Source of the DNA: Acidobacteria bacterium RIFCSPLOWO2_02_FULL_67_21 | GTDB lineage: Bacteria > Acidobacteriota > Vicinamibacteria > Vicinamibacterales > UBA2999 | NCBI GenBank assembly: GCA_001767195.1 | Contig: MEKU01000046.1 | Location: 23,683-70,536 of the forward strand | Direction: 5' to 3' | Length of the DNA: 46,854 nt | Translations under genes and position numbers: made by a program | Shown here: piece after piece, positions 1-8,364 of the stretch | How positions within the stretch are numbered: position 1 is the stretch's first letter | Layout: each line of letters opens with the position of its first letter | The notes under the pieces: model-generated | The model's input: the letters and a program-made list of their open reading frames with translations, nothing else | Told to the model about the DNA's origin: nothing | Database searches by the model: none

Positions 1-1468
1 CGTGGGCCTCGGTCGCCGCCATGATCGTTTCGCGGTACGGAATCCGCGGCGGCTTGAGGATCACCTCGACGCCGAACCGGCGTTTCAGCTTGGCCACCGT
101 CACCTCGATGTGCATCTGTCCCTGGCCGGACAGCAGCAGCTCGTGCGTCTGCGGATCGCGCGAGTACCCGATCGTGGGGTCCTCTTCCTGCAGGCGGTGC
201 ATGGCGGTGCTGATCTTCTCCTCGTCGCCACGGCTCTTGGGCTCGATCGCGTAGGAGAGCACCGGCTCAGGAAACTGGATCTCGGCGAACCGGATCCCGC
301 TGGTCTTTTCGGCGAGTACGTCGTTGGTCCGGGTGTCCTTCAGCTTCGCGACCGCGCCAAGGTCGCCGGCCTTCAGCTCCGACACGTGCGTCTGCGTCTT
401 GCCCTGGAGCGCGAGCAGGTGGCCGAGCCGCTCGGGTGCGTCGCTCCTCAGGTTGTGGACGGTCGAATCGGATTTCAAGGCGCCCGAGACGACGCGCAGC
501 ATCGTAATCCGGCCCGCAAACGGATCCGCAATCGTCTTCCAGACGAAGGCCGAATAGGGCGCCGCGTCGGACGCCGTGAGGGTCGTATCCGCTCCGTCCT
601 TCGTCAGCGCGGAGAATTCGCGCTCCGCCGGCGACGGCACGCAGGTCACCACCGCATCCAGGAGCGGCTGAATGCCGATCATATGCAGCCCCGACGTGCA
701 GACGAGCGGGAACAGGCGTCCGCCGACGGTGGCGGTACGCAATCCCGCGACGAGCTGCTCCTGGGTCAACGTGCCCTCCTCGAAGAACGTTTCCATGAGT
801 GTCTCGTCCGCTTCGGCCACCATCTCAATCAGCTGCTCACGCGCCTGCGCCGCCCGCTCGGCCAGCGCCGCGGGAATGTCGACTTCCTTCATCGCGCCGC
901 TGCTGTCGGCCGCGAACGTGAGCGCCTTCATGCCGATCAGGTCGACGACACCGGTGAAGCCGCGCTCCTCTCCAAGCGGCAGCTGGATGGGGACGATTTC
1001 GCGGGCGCAGTCGCGGCGCAGCGCTTCCAGCGTGCGATCCAGGCTGGCGCGGTCGCGCTCGAGCCGGTTGACCGCCACGACCCGCGGCAGACCGAGCGAC
1101 GCGGCTTCGGCCCAGAGCTTCTCGGTCTGCACCTCGACGCCCGCGACGGCATCGACCGTCAGGATGGCCGCTTCGACGACGCGCAGGGCGGACCGGGCAT
1201 CGGTCAGGAAGTTGGCAAAGCCGGGAGTGTCGATGATGTTGACCTTGGTCTGCCGCCATTCGGCGTAGGCGAGGCTGCAGGCCAGGGTGTGCTTGCGGGC
1301 GATCGATTCTTCGTCGAAATCCGTGACGGTCGAGCCGTCGTCGACCTTGCCGAGCCGGGTGACGGCGCCGGCGGAAAAGAGCATCGCCGACACGAGCTGT
1401 GTCTTGCCGCATCCGCCATGGCCCACGACGGCGACATTGCGGATGCTGGCTGCGTCATACACCTTCAT
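1..1468 (-). CDS. EF-G-like translational GTPase (FusA paralogue), C-terminus beyond window
   Basis: Reading leftwards from the ATG at 1468, an open frame of 489 codons runs off the window edge, so about 200 C-terminal residues are missing compared with EF-G proteins (about 690 aa). The P-loop GHGGCGKT (residues 16-23) replaces the GHIDAGKT of canonical EF-G, which is typical of the EF-G-like / EF-G2 subfamily. The switch II DTPGF motif and a later domain-III-like stretch (MHRLQEEDP, GQGQMHIEV) follow. The guanine-specificity motif reads NRLE (134-137) instead of N-K/R-x-D. EF-G proteins translocate tRNA and mRNA on the ribosome using GTP; the role of this subfamily is less certain. An AGGAGGGA ribosome site lies upstream, and the start overlaps the stop of a 58-codon ORF. 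Family assignment is secure, exact function is not. Confidence 0.93.
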   Translation of the reverse strand, partial: MKVYDAASIRNVAVVGHGGCGKTQLVSAMLFSAGAVTRLGKVDDGSTVTDFDEESIARKHTLACSLAYAEWRQTKVNIIDTPGFANFLTDARSALRVVEAAILTVDAVAGVEVQTEKLWAEAASLGLPRVVAVNRLERDRASLDRTLEALRRDCAREIVPIQLPLGEERGFTGVVDLIGMKALTFAADSSGAMKEVDIPAALAERAAQAREQLIEMVAEADETLMETFFEEGTLTQEQLVAGLRTATVGGRLFPLVCTSGLHMIGIQPLLDAVVTCVPSPAEREFSALTKDGADTTLTASDAAPYSAFVWKTIADPFAGRITMLRVVSGALKSDSTVHNLRSDAPERLGHLLALQGKTQTHVSELKAGDLGAVAKLKDTRTNDVLAEKTSGIRFAEIQFPEPVLSYAIEPKSRGDEEKISTAMHRLQEEDPTIGYSRDPQTHELLLSGQGQMHIEVTVAKLKRRFGVEVILKPPRIPYRETIMAATEAH

Positions 1469-1641
1469 ACGGGGTCTCCCTCCTGGCCGCCGACCGGCAG
1501 GTCGATGATGATGGGGACCGGCGCGGGCCTCGCCCGGCGCGCGCGGGCCGGGGACCGGGCCGATTCCCCGGCAGTCGTCAGGGCATCATAGTCACCGTCC
1601 GGAAGCGCCGCAAGGCGGCCATAAGGACGGACACGTGTCAT
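1465..1641 (-). CDS. small ORF (58 aa), possibly coupled to the EF-G-like gene
   Basis: A 58-codon frame starts at the ATG at 1641 and ends in TGA at 1467-1465, sharing ATGA with the start of the EF-G-like gene. The product is basic and proline-rich in its middle and ends in a hydrophobic-acidic tail (PIIIDLPVGG). About three quarters of its third codon positions are G or C, which fits coding sequence here but is not proof. I recognise no family. The ATGA overlap with a strong gene is the main reason to list it; it could equally be untranslated leader. Confidence 0.35.
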   Translation of the reverse strand: MTRVRPYGRLAALPDGDYDALTTAGESARSPARARRARPAPVPIIIDLPVGGQEGDPV

Positions 1642-1657
1642 ACATTTCTGTATACAC
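1635..1657. promoter_or_regulatory. imperfect dyad, possible operator
   Basis: GTGT, one unpaired C, ATACA (1635-1644) pairs with TGTATACAC (1649-1657) across four bases. It overlaps the proposed start of the 58-codon ORF. A regulator site or a promoter dyad is possible, but nothing in the sequence identifies the protein that would bind. Confidence 0.25.
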
Positions 1658-2085
1658 GATCCACCATTCAGACATAGTTGTCTCAGTGCCACCGCCGGCC
1701 GGCGCGCAGGGCGGGAGCGCCGGGGGCCACCCCGCGACCGTCCTCTCTGATGCGCGGTCCGCAGGCCTCGTGGGCGTTCGACCGATCGCTTCATTAATGT
1801 TTGATCTTCTGATTGATCAGACATATTTGTCGTATGAGTGAAGTGCGCGCACTCTGCGGATTCCCCGATTTTCCGGCGCAAATCCGTCGATCCGCCCGCC
1901 CGGGCGCCCAGCGCGAGGTGGCGCTCATCTTGCTCCCGACGTGGGCGCCGCTCACGACGGCCGTGAGCCGCGTTTCCACGATCAACCGACCCCCGGTCCG
2001 TTTCTGTGTGGCGCGCCCGTGAACGACGGGCGCTCGCACGTGCACACCAGCCGCATGGGACCGGGGATGTCCGCTTGGAGGTGAC
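1642..2085. other. long divergent intergenic region
   Basis: About 440 bases separate the leftward small ORF/EF-G-like gene from the rightward amt. No credible gene, RNA or repeat element was seen. It holds an AT-rich patch near 1793-1840, with CTGAT and ATCAG arms two bases apart, which may carry vegetative promoters. It also holds the sigma-54-type promoter listed separately. The region between that promoter and amt (about 140 bases) is an unusually long leader without an obvious fold. Confidence 0.5.
1919..1934 (+). promoter_or_regulatory. candidate sigma-54 (-24/-12) promoter for amt
   Basis: TGGCGCT, four bases, then TTGCT. The invariant GG (1920-1921) and GC (1932-1933) are exactly 12 bases apart as sigma-54 RNA polymerase requires, and 10 of 12 fixed consensus bases match. 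Transcription would start near 1945, about 140 bases before amt. Sigma-54 with an NtrC-type activator is the usual control of amt/glnK genes under nitrogen limitation, so the location makes biological sense. Confidence 0.5.
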
Positions 2086-3453
2086 ATGCGCCGACGAACT
2101 GTAAGTGTCCTCGCCCTCGCCGTGCTGCTGATGGCCACGCCCGTGTTTGCCCAGGGGACCGAGCCCGACCCGATGAAAGTCGCGCTGGATACCGTGTGGG
2201 TTCTGTTGACCGCGTTTCTCGTGTTCTGGATGAATGCCGGGTTCGCGTGCCTCGAGGCGGGTCTGTGCCGTGCCAAGAACGCCGTCAACATTCTGGCGAA
2301 GAACTTCGTCGTGTTCTCGGTGGCGTCGCTGGCCTTCTGGCTCTTGGGCTTCGCGATGATGTTCGGCGATGGCAACGCCTTCGTGGGGACGAGCGGCTGG
2401 GCGTTGACGGGCGCCGACAACAGCCCTGCGATGAACGATGCCTACAGCGGCGTCTACAGCGCGATCAGCTGGACCGGCGTACCGCTGGAGGCGAAGTTCT
2501 TCTTCCAACTCGTCTTCGCCGCCACCGCCGCGACCATCGTCAGCGGCGTGGTCGCCGAGCGGATCAAGTTCCTCTCGTTCATCGTCTTCTCGTTCATCCT
2601 CGTGGCCGTCATCTATCCCATCGGCGGCCACTGGGCGTGGGGCGGCGGCTGGCTGAGCGGGATGGGCTTCGTGGACTTCGCGGGATCGACGGTCGTGCAC
2701 AGCGCCGGCGGTTGGGCCGCGCTCGCCGGCGTCCTGCTCCTCGGGCCGCGCATCGGCAAGTACATGGCGGACGGGTCGGTGCGTGCGATTCCGGGTCACA
2801 ACATGGGCCTGGCGACCCTCGGCACGCTGATCCTGTGGCTCGGCTGGTTCGGCTTCAATCCAGGCAGCACCATGGCCGCCGACGCCGACGCCATCGCGAA
2901 GATCGCGCTGAACACGACGATGGCCGCGGCGGCTGGCGCGCTGGCGGCGACGGCCGTGGCCTGGGTCGCGCTCACCAAGCCCGACCTGAGCATGATTCTC
3001 AACGGCACGCTGGCCGGTCTGGTGGCGATCACCGCGCCCTGCGCCAACGTGAACCTGCCGAGCGCGGTGCTCATCGGCGGCATCGCCGGCGTGCTGGTGG
3101 TCTACTCGGTCCTCTTCTTCGACAAGGTCAAGGTGGACGATCCGGTCGGCGCGCTCAGCGTCCACCTGGTCAACGGCGTCTGGGGCACGCTGGCGGTGGG
3201 GCTCTTTGCCACCGAGGGCGGCCTGTTCTTCGGCGGCGGCGCCAGCATGCTGCTCACACAGCTCATCGGGGTGGCCGGCTTCGGGGCAATGGCCTTCACG
3301 CTGAGCCTGGTCGCCTGGTTCGTGCTGAAGGTCACCCTGGGCATTCGGGTGAGCGCGGCGGAAGAGGCGGAGGGCCTCGATATGGGCGAGCACGGGATGG
3401 ATGCGTATCCCGGCTTCGTGCCCACGCAGGACGCGCGGGCGGAAATCATCTAA
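2086..3453 (+). CDS. amt: ammonium transporter, signal-peptide type
   Basis: The 455-aa product is an Amt/Mep/Rh family channel that moves ammonium across the inner membrane. A cleavable signal peptide is visible at residues 1-22 (ending PVFA before QG). Eleven membrane segments follow with family hallmarks: FACLEAGLCRAKN near the first helix, the signature FAATAATIVSGVVAERIKF, and the pore twin histidines at H205 (STVVHSAGG) and H360 (LSVHLVNGVWG). It ends in EHGMDAYPGF, the tail typical of this subgroup. The ATG has a good GGAGGTGA site. It differs clearly from the second Amt at 8365, so this is not a recent duplicate. The following hairpin and porin gene suggest co-transcription. The likely inhibitor is one of the PII proteins encoded downstream. 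Confidence 0.96.
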   Translation: MRRRTVSVLALAVLLMATPVFAQGTEPDPMKVALDTVWVLLTAFLVFWMNAGFACLEAGLCRAKNAVNILAKNFVVFSVASLAFWLLGFAMMFGDGNAFVGTSGWALTGADNSPAMNDAYSGVYSAISWTGVPLEAKFFFQLVFAATAATIVSGVVAERIKFLSFIVFSFILVAVIYPIGGHWAWGGGWLSGMGFVDFAGSTVVHSAGGWAALAGVLLLGPRIGKYMADGSVRAIPGHNMGLATLGTLILWLGWFGFNPGSTMAADADAIAKIALNTTMAAAAGALAATAVAWVALTKPDLSMILNGTLAGLVAITAPCANVNLPSAVLIGGIAGVLVVYSVLFFDKVKVDDPVGALSVHLVNGVWGTLAVGLFATEGGLFFGGGASMLLTQLIGVAGFGAMAFTLSLVAWFVLKVTLGIRVSAAEEAEGLDMGEHGMDAYPGFVPTQDARAEII

Positions 3454-3464
3454 GTGCGGCATGT

Positions 3465-3488
3465 GCGGCGGCGCAGAGGCGCCGCCGC
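3465..3488 (+). other. intercistronic hairpin (10-bp stem, AGAG loop)
   Basis: GCGGCGGCGC and its exact complement enclose the tetraloop AGAG, just upstream of the ribosome site of the porin gene. There is no U tract, so it is more likely an mRNA stability or processing element than a terminator. Confidence 0.6.
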
Positions 3489-3517
3489 GTTCCCATCATC
3501 CTCAGGAGGACCGAAAG

Positions 3518-4354
3518 ATGTTCTTGACTCGTGCAGCGCGTTACGGATTCCCGGCACTCGTGACCCTTCTCCTCGTGGCGGTGACGGCGGCGCCGGCGAT
3601 GGCGCAGGAGGCCCCGGCCAGCTCGCCCGTCGTGGCGGTCAGCGGCGGGATCGATTTCGTGAACACCTACATGTTCCGTGGCATCCGGCAGAACAGCAGC
3701 GGCCTGGCGACCTGGCCGTACTTCGACCTCGGGGTGGCCGCGTTCGAAGGCGAGGGCGCGCTGAAGAAGGTCAGCTTCAATCTGGGATCGTGGAACAGCG
3801 CGCATTCCGATCCCGGCGGCTGGTACGAGTCCGACGTGTACGGCACGCTCGGCCTCGCATTCGGGGGCGGCGTCAGCCTGGGCACGACCTACACGTCGTA
3901 TACCAGCCCGGACGACCGCTTTACGCACGTGAAGGAGCTGGCCGTCAAGCTGGCCGTTGACGACAGCGCCTATCTCGGCGCCGGGGCGCTCAAGCCGTAC
4001 GCGCTGTTTGCGTTCGAGATGGGGGCCGAGCCGGGCAAGTACCAGGCCGACGGCGGCAGCAAGGCAGGCCGGTACCTCGAGCTGGGCGTGGCGCCCGGCG
4101 TGAGCGGCGCCAGGGCGTCGCTCGCCGTTCCCGTCAAGCTGGGGCTGAGCGTCGGCAACTACTACGAGCTCGACGGCGTCGACAGCACGTTCGGGTTCTT
4201 CAGCGCGGCGGGGATTGTGACCGTTCCGCTCGGCTCGCATTGGAACGTCCATGGCGGCGCCGAAGTCCAGGCGCTCGGCGACGCGACAAAGGCGCTCAAC
4301 GGCGGCGACGGCGAGAGAGTCGTCGGCTCGATTGGGCTCGGATTCGCCTACTGA
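3518..4354 (+). CDS. outer-membrane beta-barrel protein, TorF / TIGR02001-like (copy 1)
   Basis: The 278-aa product starts at the ATG at 3518 behind AGGAGGA; longer upstream frames are not needed. Residues 1-28 form a signal peptide ending AMAQ. The mature part is alternating amphipathic strands, beginning with GGIDFVNTYMFRGIRQ, a signature I associate with the TIGR02001 (gcw_chp/TorF) outer-membrane family, and closing with GSIGLGFAY, an aromatic C-terminal residue suited to BAM insertion. It is a tandem paralogue of the next gene. Function of the family is not established; its place between amt and glnD suggests passage of a small nitrogen compound through the outer membrane. Family placement is from motif memory. 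Confidence 0.85.
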   Translation: MFLTRAARYGFPALVTLLLVAVTAAPAMAQEAPASSPVVAVSGGIDFVNTYMFRGIRQNSSGLATWPYFDLGVAAFEGEGALKKVSFNLGSWNSAHSDPGGWYESDVYGTLGLAFGGGVSLGTTYTSYTSPDDRFTHVKELAVKLAVDDSAYLGAGALKPYALFAFEMGAEPGKYQADGGSKAGRYLELGVAPGVSGARASLAVPVKLGLSVGNYYELDGVDSTFGFFSAAGIVTVPLGSHWNVHGGAEVQALGDATKALNGGDGERVVGSIGLGFAY

Positions 4355-4376
4355 CGCGGATCGCACGTTGATGTGG

Positions 4377-4398
4377 CGCGAACCCTGTTGGGTTCGCG
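4377..4398 (+). other. intercistronic hairpin (9-bp stem, TGTT loop)
   Basis: CGCGAACCC pairs exactly with GGGTTCGCG across TGTT. It ends two bases before the GGAGGT ribosome site of the second porin gene, so its folding could modulate access to that site. Confidence 0.6.
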
Positions 4399-4409
4399 TG
4401 GAGGTGCGG

Positions 4410-5288
4410 ATGTCACGGACTCGCTCGGCATGGAACTGGGGAGCAGGGATAGCTGTTGCGTCGATTCTCCTGGCGTTCGTCGCGGCTCCGGCCGCGGCGC
4501 AGGAGCCGCCGGATCCGAATCCCGGCAGCCTGACGCTGACGGCGAGCATGGACTTTCTGAATGCGTACATGTTCCGCGGAATCCGCCAGGACGACACGGA
4601 AGTCATCATGTGGCCGGCGGCGGACCTGGGGATTGCCGTCTATTCGGGCGACGGAGGGGTGAAGAGCGTTGGCGTGAACGTCGGCACCTGGAACAGCCTG
4701 CACACGGGCGCGGCGGGCAGCGACGGCCCGAGCGGCAAGCTGTGGTACGAGGGCGACTTCTACGCGACGCTCGGACTCGGGTTGGGCGGCGGGGTTGGCG
4801 TGTCGACGACGTATACCGCCTACACCAGCCCGAACAACCTGTTCAGCACGGTCAAGGAGATCGCGTTCAAGCTGGGCGTGGACGACTCGGTCTACCTCGG
4901 GGCCGCTGCGCTCAAGCCGTATGCGCTGCTCGCGCGGGAGCTCGACACGGCACCGGGCCTCGGCCAGGCGGACGCCGGGCTGAACGCGGGGACATATCTG
5001 GAGTTCGGCGTGGCGCCAGGCTGGGCCGGGGAGGCGGCCAGTCTGGCGTTTCCGCTGAAGGTGGGGCTCAGCGCCGGCGATTATTACGAACTTGCCGGCG
5101 CTGACCACACATTCGGGTACTTCAGCGTCGCCGGGATCGCGACGGTGCCGCTCGGAGGGACCACCAGCTTCGGCGCGTGGAATCTTCATGGCGGCGTCGA
5201 ATTTCAGGCGCTCGGCGAGACCACGGAGGCGATCAACGGCGACGGCCACAAAGTGATCGGCTCAATCGGGATTGGACTCGCCTACTGA
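4410..5288 (+). CDS. outer-membrane beta-barrel protein, TorF / TIGR02001-like (copy 2)
   Basis: The 292-aa product begins at the ATG at 4410, five bases after GGAGGT. A signal peptide (SILLAFVAAPAAAQ) is followed by DFLNAYMFRGIRQDD, matching DFVNTYMFRGIRQ of copy 1. The two proteins align through ALKPYALLA, LEFGVAPG and the end GSIGIGLAY. This copy has an extra loop (TGAAGSDGPSGK) after TWNSLH. Divergence is substantial, so the duplication is old and both copies are probably useful. Same uncertain transport role as copy 1. Confidence 0.85.
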   Translation: MSRTRSAWNWGAGIAVASILLAFVAAPAAAQEPPDPNPGSLTLTASMDFLNAYMFRGIRQDDTEVIMWPAADLGIAVYSGDGGVKSVGVNVGTWNSLHTGAAGSDGPSGKLWYEGDFYATLGLGLGGGVGVSTTYTAYTSPNNLFSTVKEIAFKLGVDDSVYLGAAALKPYALLARELDTAPGLGQADAGLNAGTYLEFGVAPGWAGEAASLAFPLKVGLSAGDYYELAGADHTFGYFSVAGIATVPLGGTTSFGAWNLHGGVEFQALGETTEAINGDGHKVIGSIGIGLAY

Positions 5289-5301
5289 GCGGCGCCCGTC
5301 T

Positions 5302-5358
5302 GGAGGCGGGGGATCGCCGCGTGTGGAAGGTATCCCACTGCGGGGCGCCCCCGCCTCC
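5302..5358 (+). other. intercistronic structured element before glnD
   Basis: GGAGGCGGGGG (5302-5312) pairs perfectly with CCCCCGCCTCC (5348-5358). The 35-base loop contains a further weak stem around GTGTGG/CCCAC. There is no U run. It may be an attenuator-like or stabilising structure between the porin pair and glnD. Confidence 0.5.
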
Positions 5359-5388
5359 CGCCGGACCGGCCGCCCGAGGCACCGACGT

Positions 5389-7944
5389 ATGATTGGGGCG
5401 GCTTCACGGAGAGATGCACCGGACATGTCGCTGACCGGGCCTGACGCCGGTTCGACGCTCAGGGCCGCCCTGGAAGCCGCTCGCGAAGACCTGCGTCAGG
5501 AGATCGCCCGCGGCGACGGGGGCCGGGCCGCCCTCCAGGCGCATGCGACGCGCGTCGACGAGCTGCTCCAGCAGCTGTATGTCGAGGCGGGCGTTCCCGA
5601 TCGGCCGGTTGCCATCATCGCGCTCGGCGGCTACGGCCGCCGGCACCTGTCGCTCCATTCGGATATCGACCTGCTCGTGCTGTTCGGCGGCCGCATCGGG
5701 CCGTCGGAAGAGCGGTTCCTCCGCTCGTTCCTGCACCCGCTCTGGGATCTCGGGGTGGTGGTGGGCCATCAGGTCCGCGAGCTCGACGAATTCGCCGACC
5801 TCGAGACCGACAACCCCGAGTTCCTGCTCGCGCTCCTCGATGCCCGGCTCGTGGCCGGCGCCGCCGCCCTGTTCGATCGCCTCCAGGCGATGTTCCATCA
5901 GCCGACGACCCATGCCTACATCCTGCGCTCGCTGCTGGAGCTCGTGGAAGAACGGCACGCGCGGTTCAACGACACGCTGTATCAGCTGGAGCCTGACGTG
6001 AAGGAAGCGCCCGGCGCGCTCCGCGACGTCATGGCGGCGCGCACGATCGCGATGCTGACCGATCCGGTCCTGCTGCGGCGGGGCCCGGCGGATCCCGGCC
6101 GGTTCGAGGACGCGGAGGACTTGCTCCTTCGCGTGCGCTCCGTGCTGCATCTGGAAAGCGGGCGGAACCACAACGTGCTGAGTCACGAGCTGCAGGAGCA
6201 CACCGCCGCGGTGCTTGGCTACGCGGGCGCGGAGCCGCGCCAGCGCGTCGAGCGGCTGATGAGCGACTATTTCCGCCATGCGCGCACGGTCGGCCGGACG
6301 CTCGAATGGGTGCGCCGCGCCGCGCCCGTGCCGGTCGGTCCGAATCTCGGGCTCTCACGCGACGGCATCCGCTTTCTCGACCCCGTACGCGCCGCCGCGG
6401 CGCCGGCGTCCTGGATCGGCGCCTTCCAGGCCGCCCTCGAGGCGAACACCGAGGTGACCGACGAGGCGCTCTCGTGCATTCAGCAGCACGCGGAGCGCTA
6501 CCGGCCCGACGACTTCACGCCGGAACCGCGCGACCGGGCCGCGCTCCTGCGCCTCTTCAGGCCGCGCCCGGGGCTGTACGCGCGGCTGTCCCAGATGCAC
6601 GACTGCGGGCTGCTCGGCCGCATCTTTCCCGAGTTCGATGCGGTCGCGTGGCGGGTGGTGCGTGACTTCTACCACAAGTACACCGTCGACGAGCACACGC
6701 TGCTCACCATCCGGAATCTCGAGCGGCTCGTCCAGACGGATGCGCCCGAGCGTCAGCGCTTCAAGGCCGTCGCCGCGAGCCTGCCGTCGCTGGAGCTCCT
6801 GGTGCTCGCGCTGCTGCTGCACGACGTCGGCAAGTGGCGCGACGACGAGCATGCGCCCGAGAGCGTGCGCATGGCGGCCGAGGCGCTCGATCGGCTGCAG
6901 GTGCCGCCGGAGGCGCGCGAGACGGTGCTCTTTCTGATCCGCCATCACCTCCAGATGTCGATGGTCGCCTTCCGCCGCGACACCGAGGACCCGGAGGTCG
7001 TCCGCGAGTTCGCGCGTCTGCTCGGGACCGAGGATCGGCTGAAGCTGCTCTGCCTGATGACGCTGGCCGACATCGAGGCCGTCAGCCCCGAAACGCTCAC
7101 GCCGTGGAAAGAGGAGCTCATCTGGCGGCTGTACGTCGACACGTACAACCATCTCACCCAGCGGTACGGCGATGAGCTGATCGGCCGCAACGCGGCCGGA
7201 CTCGGCGAATTGCTCACCTGGCGCCCCCACGACCTGTCCGAGGCGGAGATCATCGGCTTCGTCGAGGGGCTGCCGCAGCGATACCTCCAGCTGTTCTCCC
7301 GCGACGCGATCTACCGCCACGTCCGGCTCGCGCGCGACATTGGCCCCGACGAGGTGCACCTCTCGCTCGAGCAGACAGACGGCGTCTGGACGCTCGCCGT
7401 CGTGACGCTCGACAAGCCGTTTCTCTTTTCCAACATCTGCGGCGTGCTCTCGTCGTTCGGCATGAATATTCTGCGCGGCCAGGCGCTCACCAACTCGAAC
7501 GGTCTCGTGCTCGACGTGTTCCAGTTCATCGACGATGAGCGGTTTCTCGCGATGAACCCGGACGCGCATGGCCAGGTGCTGCACGTGCTCCAGGATGTCG
7601 TGTCGGGCCACGCCGACGTGACAACGCGGCTCCGGGGACGCGAGCGGAGCGTCCTGCAGTGGCGGGGCGCGCCGCGCGTAGCGCCGGTCGTGCGCGCCGA
7701 CAATACGGCCTCGGGCCGCTACACGATCCTCGACATCGTGGCCGGCAACGCGCTCGGCCTGCTGTATCGAATCAGCCGGGTCATCTCGCAGCATGGCTGC
7801 GACGTCGACCTCGTGCTCATCTCCACGGAAGGGGAGAAGGCGATCGACGTGTTCCACATCACCAAGGCGGGGATCAAACTGGACGAGGCGGAGCAGCGCG
7901 CGCTGACCTCCGACCTGCAAGGCACATTGGAGGGCACGCTATGA
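5389..7944 (+). CDS. glnD: GlnD, PII uridylyltransferase / uridylyl-removing enzyme
   Basis: The 851-aa product senses glutamine and adds or removes UMP on PII. The nucleotidyltransferase site is visible as GGYGRRHLS followed by D92-I-D94. A PII-UTase helical region follows, then the HD hydrolase motif LLLHDVGK (H478-D479), which removes UMP. Two C-terminal ACT domains begin near 666 (WTLAVVTLDKPFLF) and 777 (YTILDIVAG) and bind glutamine. All catalytic parts are intact and the length is close to the Escherichia coli enzyme (890 aa). I chose ATG 5389 with GAGG nine bases upstream; ATG 5425 after GGAGAG is an alternative. Its TGA overlaps the ATG of the PII gene, tying enzyme and substrate in translation. 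Confidence 0.96.
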   Translation: MIGAASRRDAPDMSLTGPDAGSTLRAALEAAREDLRQEIARGDGGRAALQAHATRVDELLQQLYVEAGVPDRPVAIIALGGYGRRHLSLHSDIDLLVLFGGRIGPSEERFLRSFLHPLWDLGVVVGHQVRELDEFADLETDNPEFLLALLDARLVAGAAALFDRLQAMFHQPTTHAYILRSLLELVEERHARFNDTLYQLEPDVKEAPGALRDVMAARTIAMLTDPVLLRRGPADPGRFEDAEDLLLRVRSVLHLESGRNHNVLSHELQEHTAAVLGYAGAEPRQRVERLMSDYFRHARTVGRTLEWVRRAAPVPVGPNLGLSRDGIRFLDPVRAAAAPASWIGAFQAALEANTEVTDEALSCIQQHAERYRPDDFTPEPRDRAALLRLFRPRPGLYARLSQMHDCGLLGRIFPEFDAVAWRVVRDFYHKYTVDEHTLLTIRNLERLVQTDAPERQRFKAVAASLPSLELLVLALLLHDVGKWRDDEHAPESVRMAAEALDRLQVPPEARETVLFLIRHHLQMSMVAFRRDTEDPEVVREFARLLGTEDRLKLLCLMTLADIEAVSPETLTPWKEELIWRLYVDTYNHLTQRYGDELIGRNAAGLGELLTWRPHDLSEAEIIGFVEGLPQRYLQLFSRDAIYRHVRLARDIGPDEVHLSLEQTDGVWTLAVVTLDKPFLFSNICGVLSSFGMNILRGQALTNSNGLVLDVFQFIDDERFLAMNPDAHGQVLHVLQDVVSGHADVTTRLRGRERSVLQWRGAPRVAPVVRADNTASGRYTILDIVAGNALGLLYRISRVISQHGCDVDLVLISTEGEKAIDVFHITKAGIKLDEAEQRALTSDLQGTLEGTL

Positions 7945-8270
7945 AGCTGATCAAGAGTATCGTCCGTCCGAACAAGGTGGACGAGGTCAAGGACGCGCTG
8001 GCCAGGCTGAACATTGCCGGTATGACCGTCACGGAAGTGCGCGGCCACGGCAAGCAGAAGGGACACACCGCGATCTATCGCGGCAAGGAGTACAACGTCA
8101 GCCTGCTGCCGAAGATGGAGGTCGAGGTCGTCGTGGCCGACGCGCTGGCCGATGAGGCGATCAAGGCCATCGTCGACGCCGCCCGCACGGGAGAAATCGG
8201 GGATGGGCGCGTGTTCGTGTTCCCGGTCCTCGAGAGCTACCGTATCCGCACCGGCGAGAGGGAAGTCTAG
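7941..8270 (+). CDS. glnB: PII signal transduction protein (first copy)
   Basis: This is a 109-aa PII trimer subunit that binds ATP/ADP and 2-oxoglutarate and reports nitrogen status. The T-loop contains YRGKEYNVS with the uridylylation target Y51 at the canonical position. GHGKQKGHT and the C-terminal signature TGEIGDGRVFVFPV are complete. The start overlaps glnD by ATGA and has GGAGGG upstream. It differs from the PII at 9649 at only 10 of 109 residues. GlnB and GlnK cannot be told apart by sequence alone; I named this one glnB from its coupling with glnD. Confidence 0.96.
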   Translation: MKLIKSIVRPNKVDEVKDALARLNIAGMTVTEVRGHGKQKGHTAIYRGKEYNVSLLPKMEVEVVVADALADEAIKAIVDAARTGEIGDGRVFVFPVLESYRIRTGEREV

Positions 8271-8292
8271 GGGACGGCTTGTGTAATATACG

Positions 8293-8327
8293 CCTGGCCA
8301 TTCCGTCCGTATTCCGGCGCGGCCAGG
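8293..8327 (+). other. hairpin upstream of second amt
   Basis: CCTGGCC and GGCCAGG form a 7-bp stem around 21 bases in the 94-base gap between the PII gene and amt. No terminator U tract and no convincing promoter are visible here, so the genes may be co-transcribed. Confidence 0.35.
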
Positions 8328-8364
8328 ACGCCGCACACGGCATTTCATCACACTGAGGTGATGC

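Noticed and set aside
1465-3462. 665-codon minus-strand frame through amt
   Set aside because: It is antisense to a clear Amt gene. Only its final 58 codons, upstream of the EF-G-like gene, were kept, with low confidence.
8271-8364. riboswitch or sigma-54 promoter upstream of amtB
   Set aside because: Only a 7-bp hairpin is visible. No aptamer-like conserved core and no -24/-12 spacing were found.
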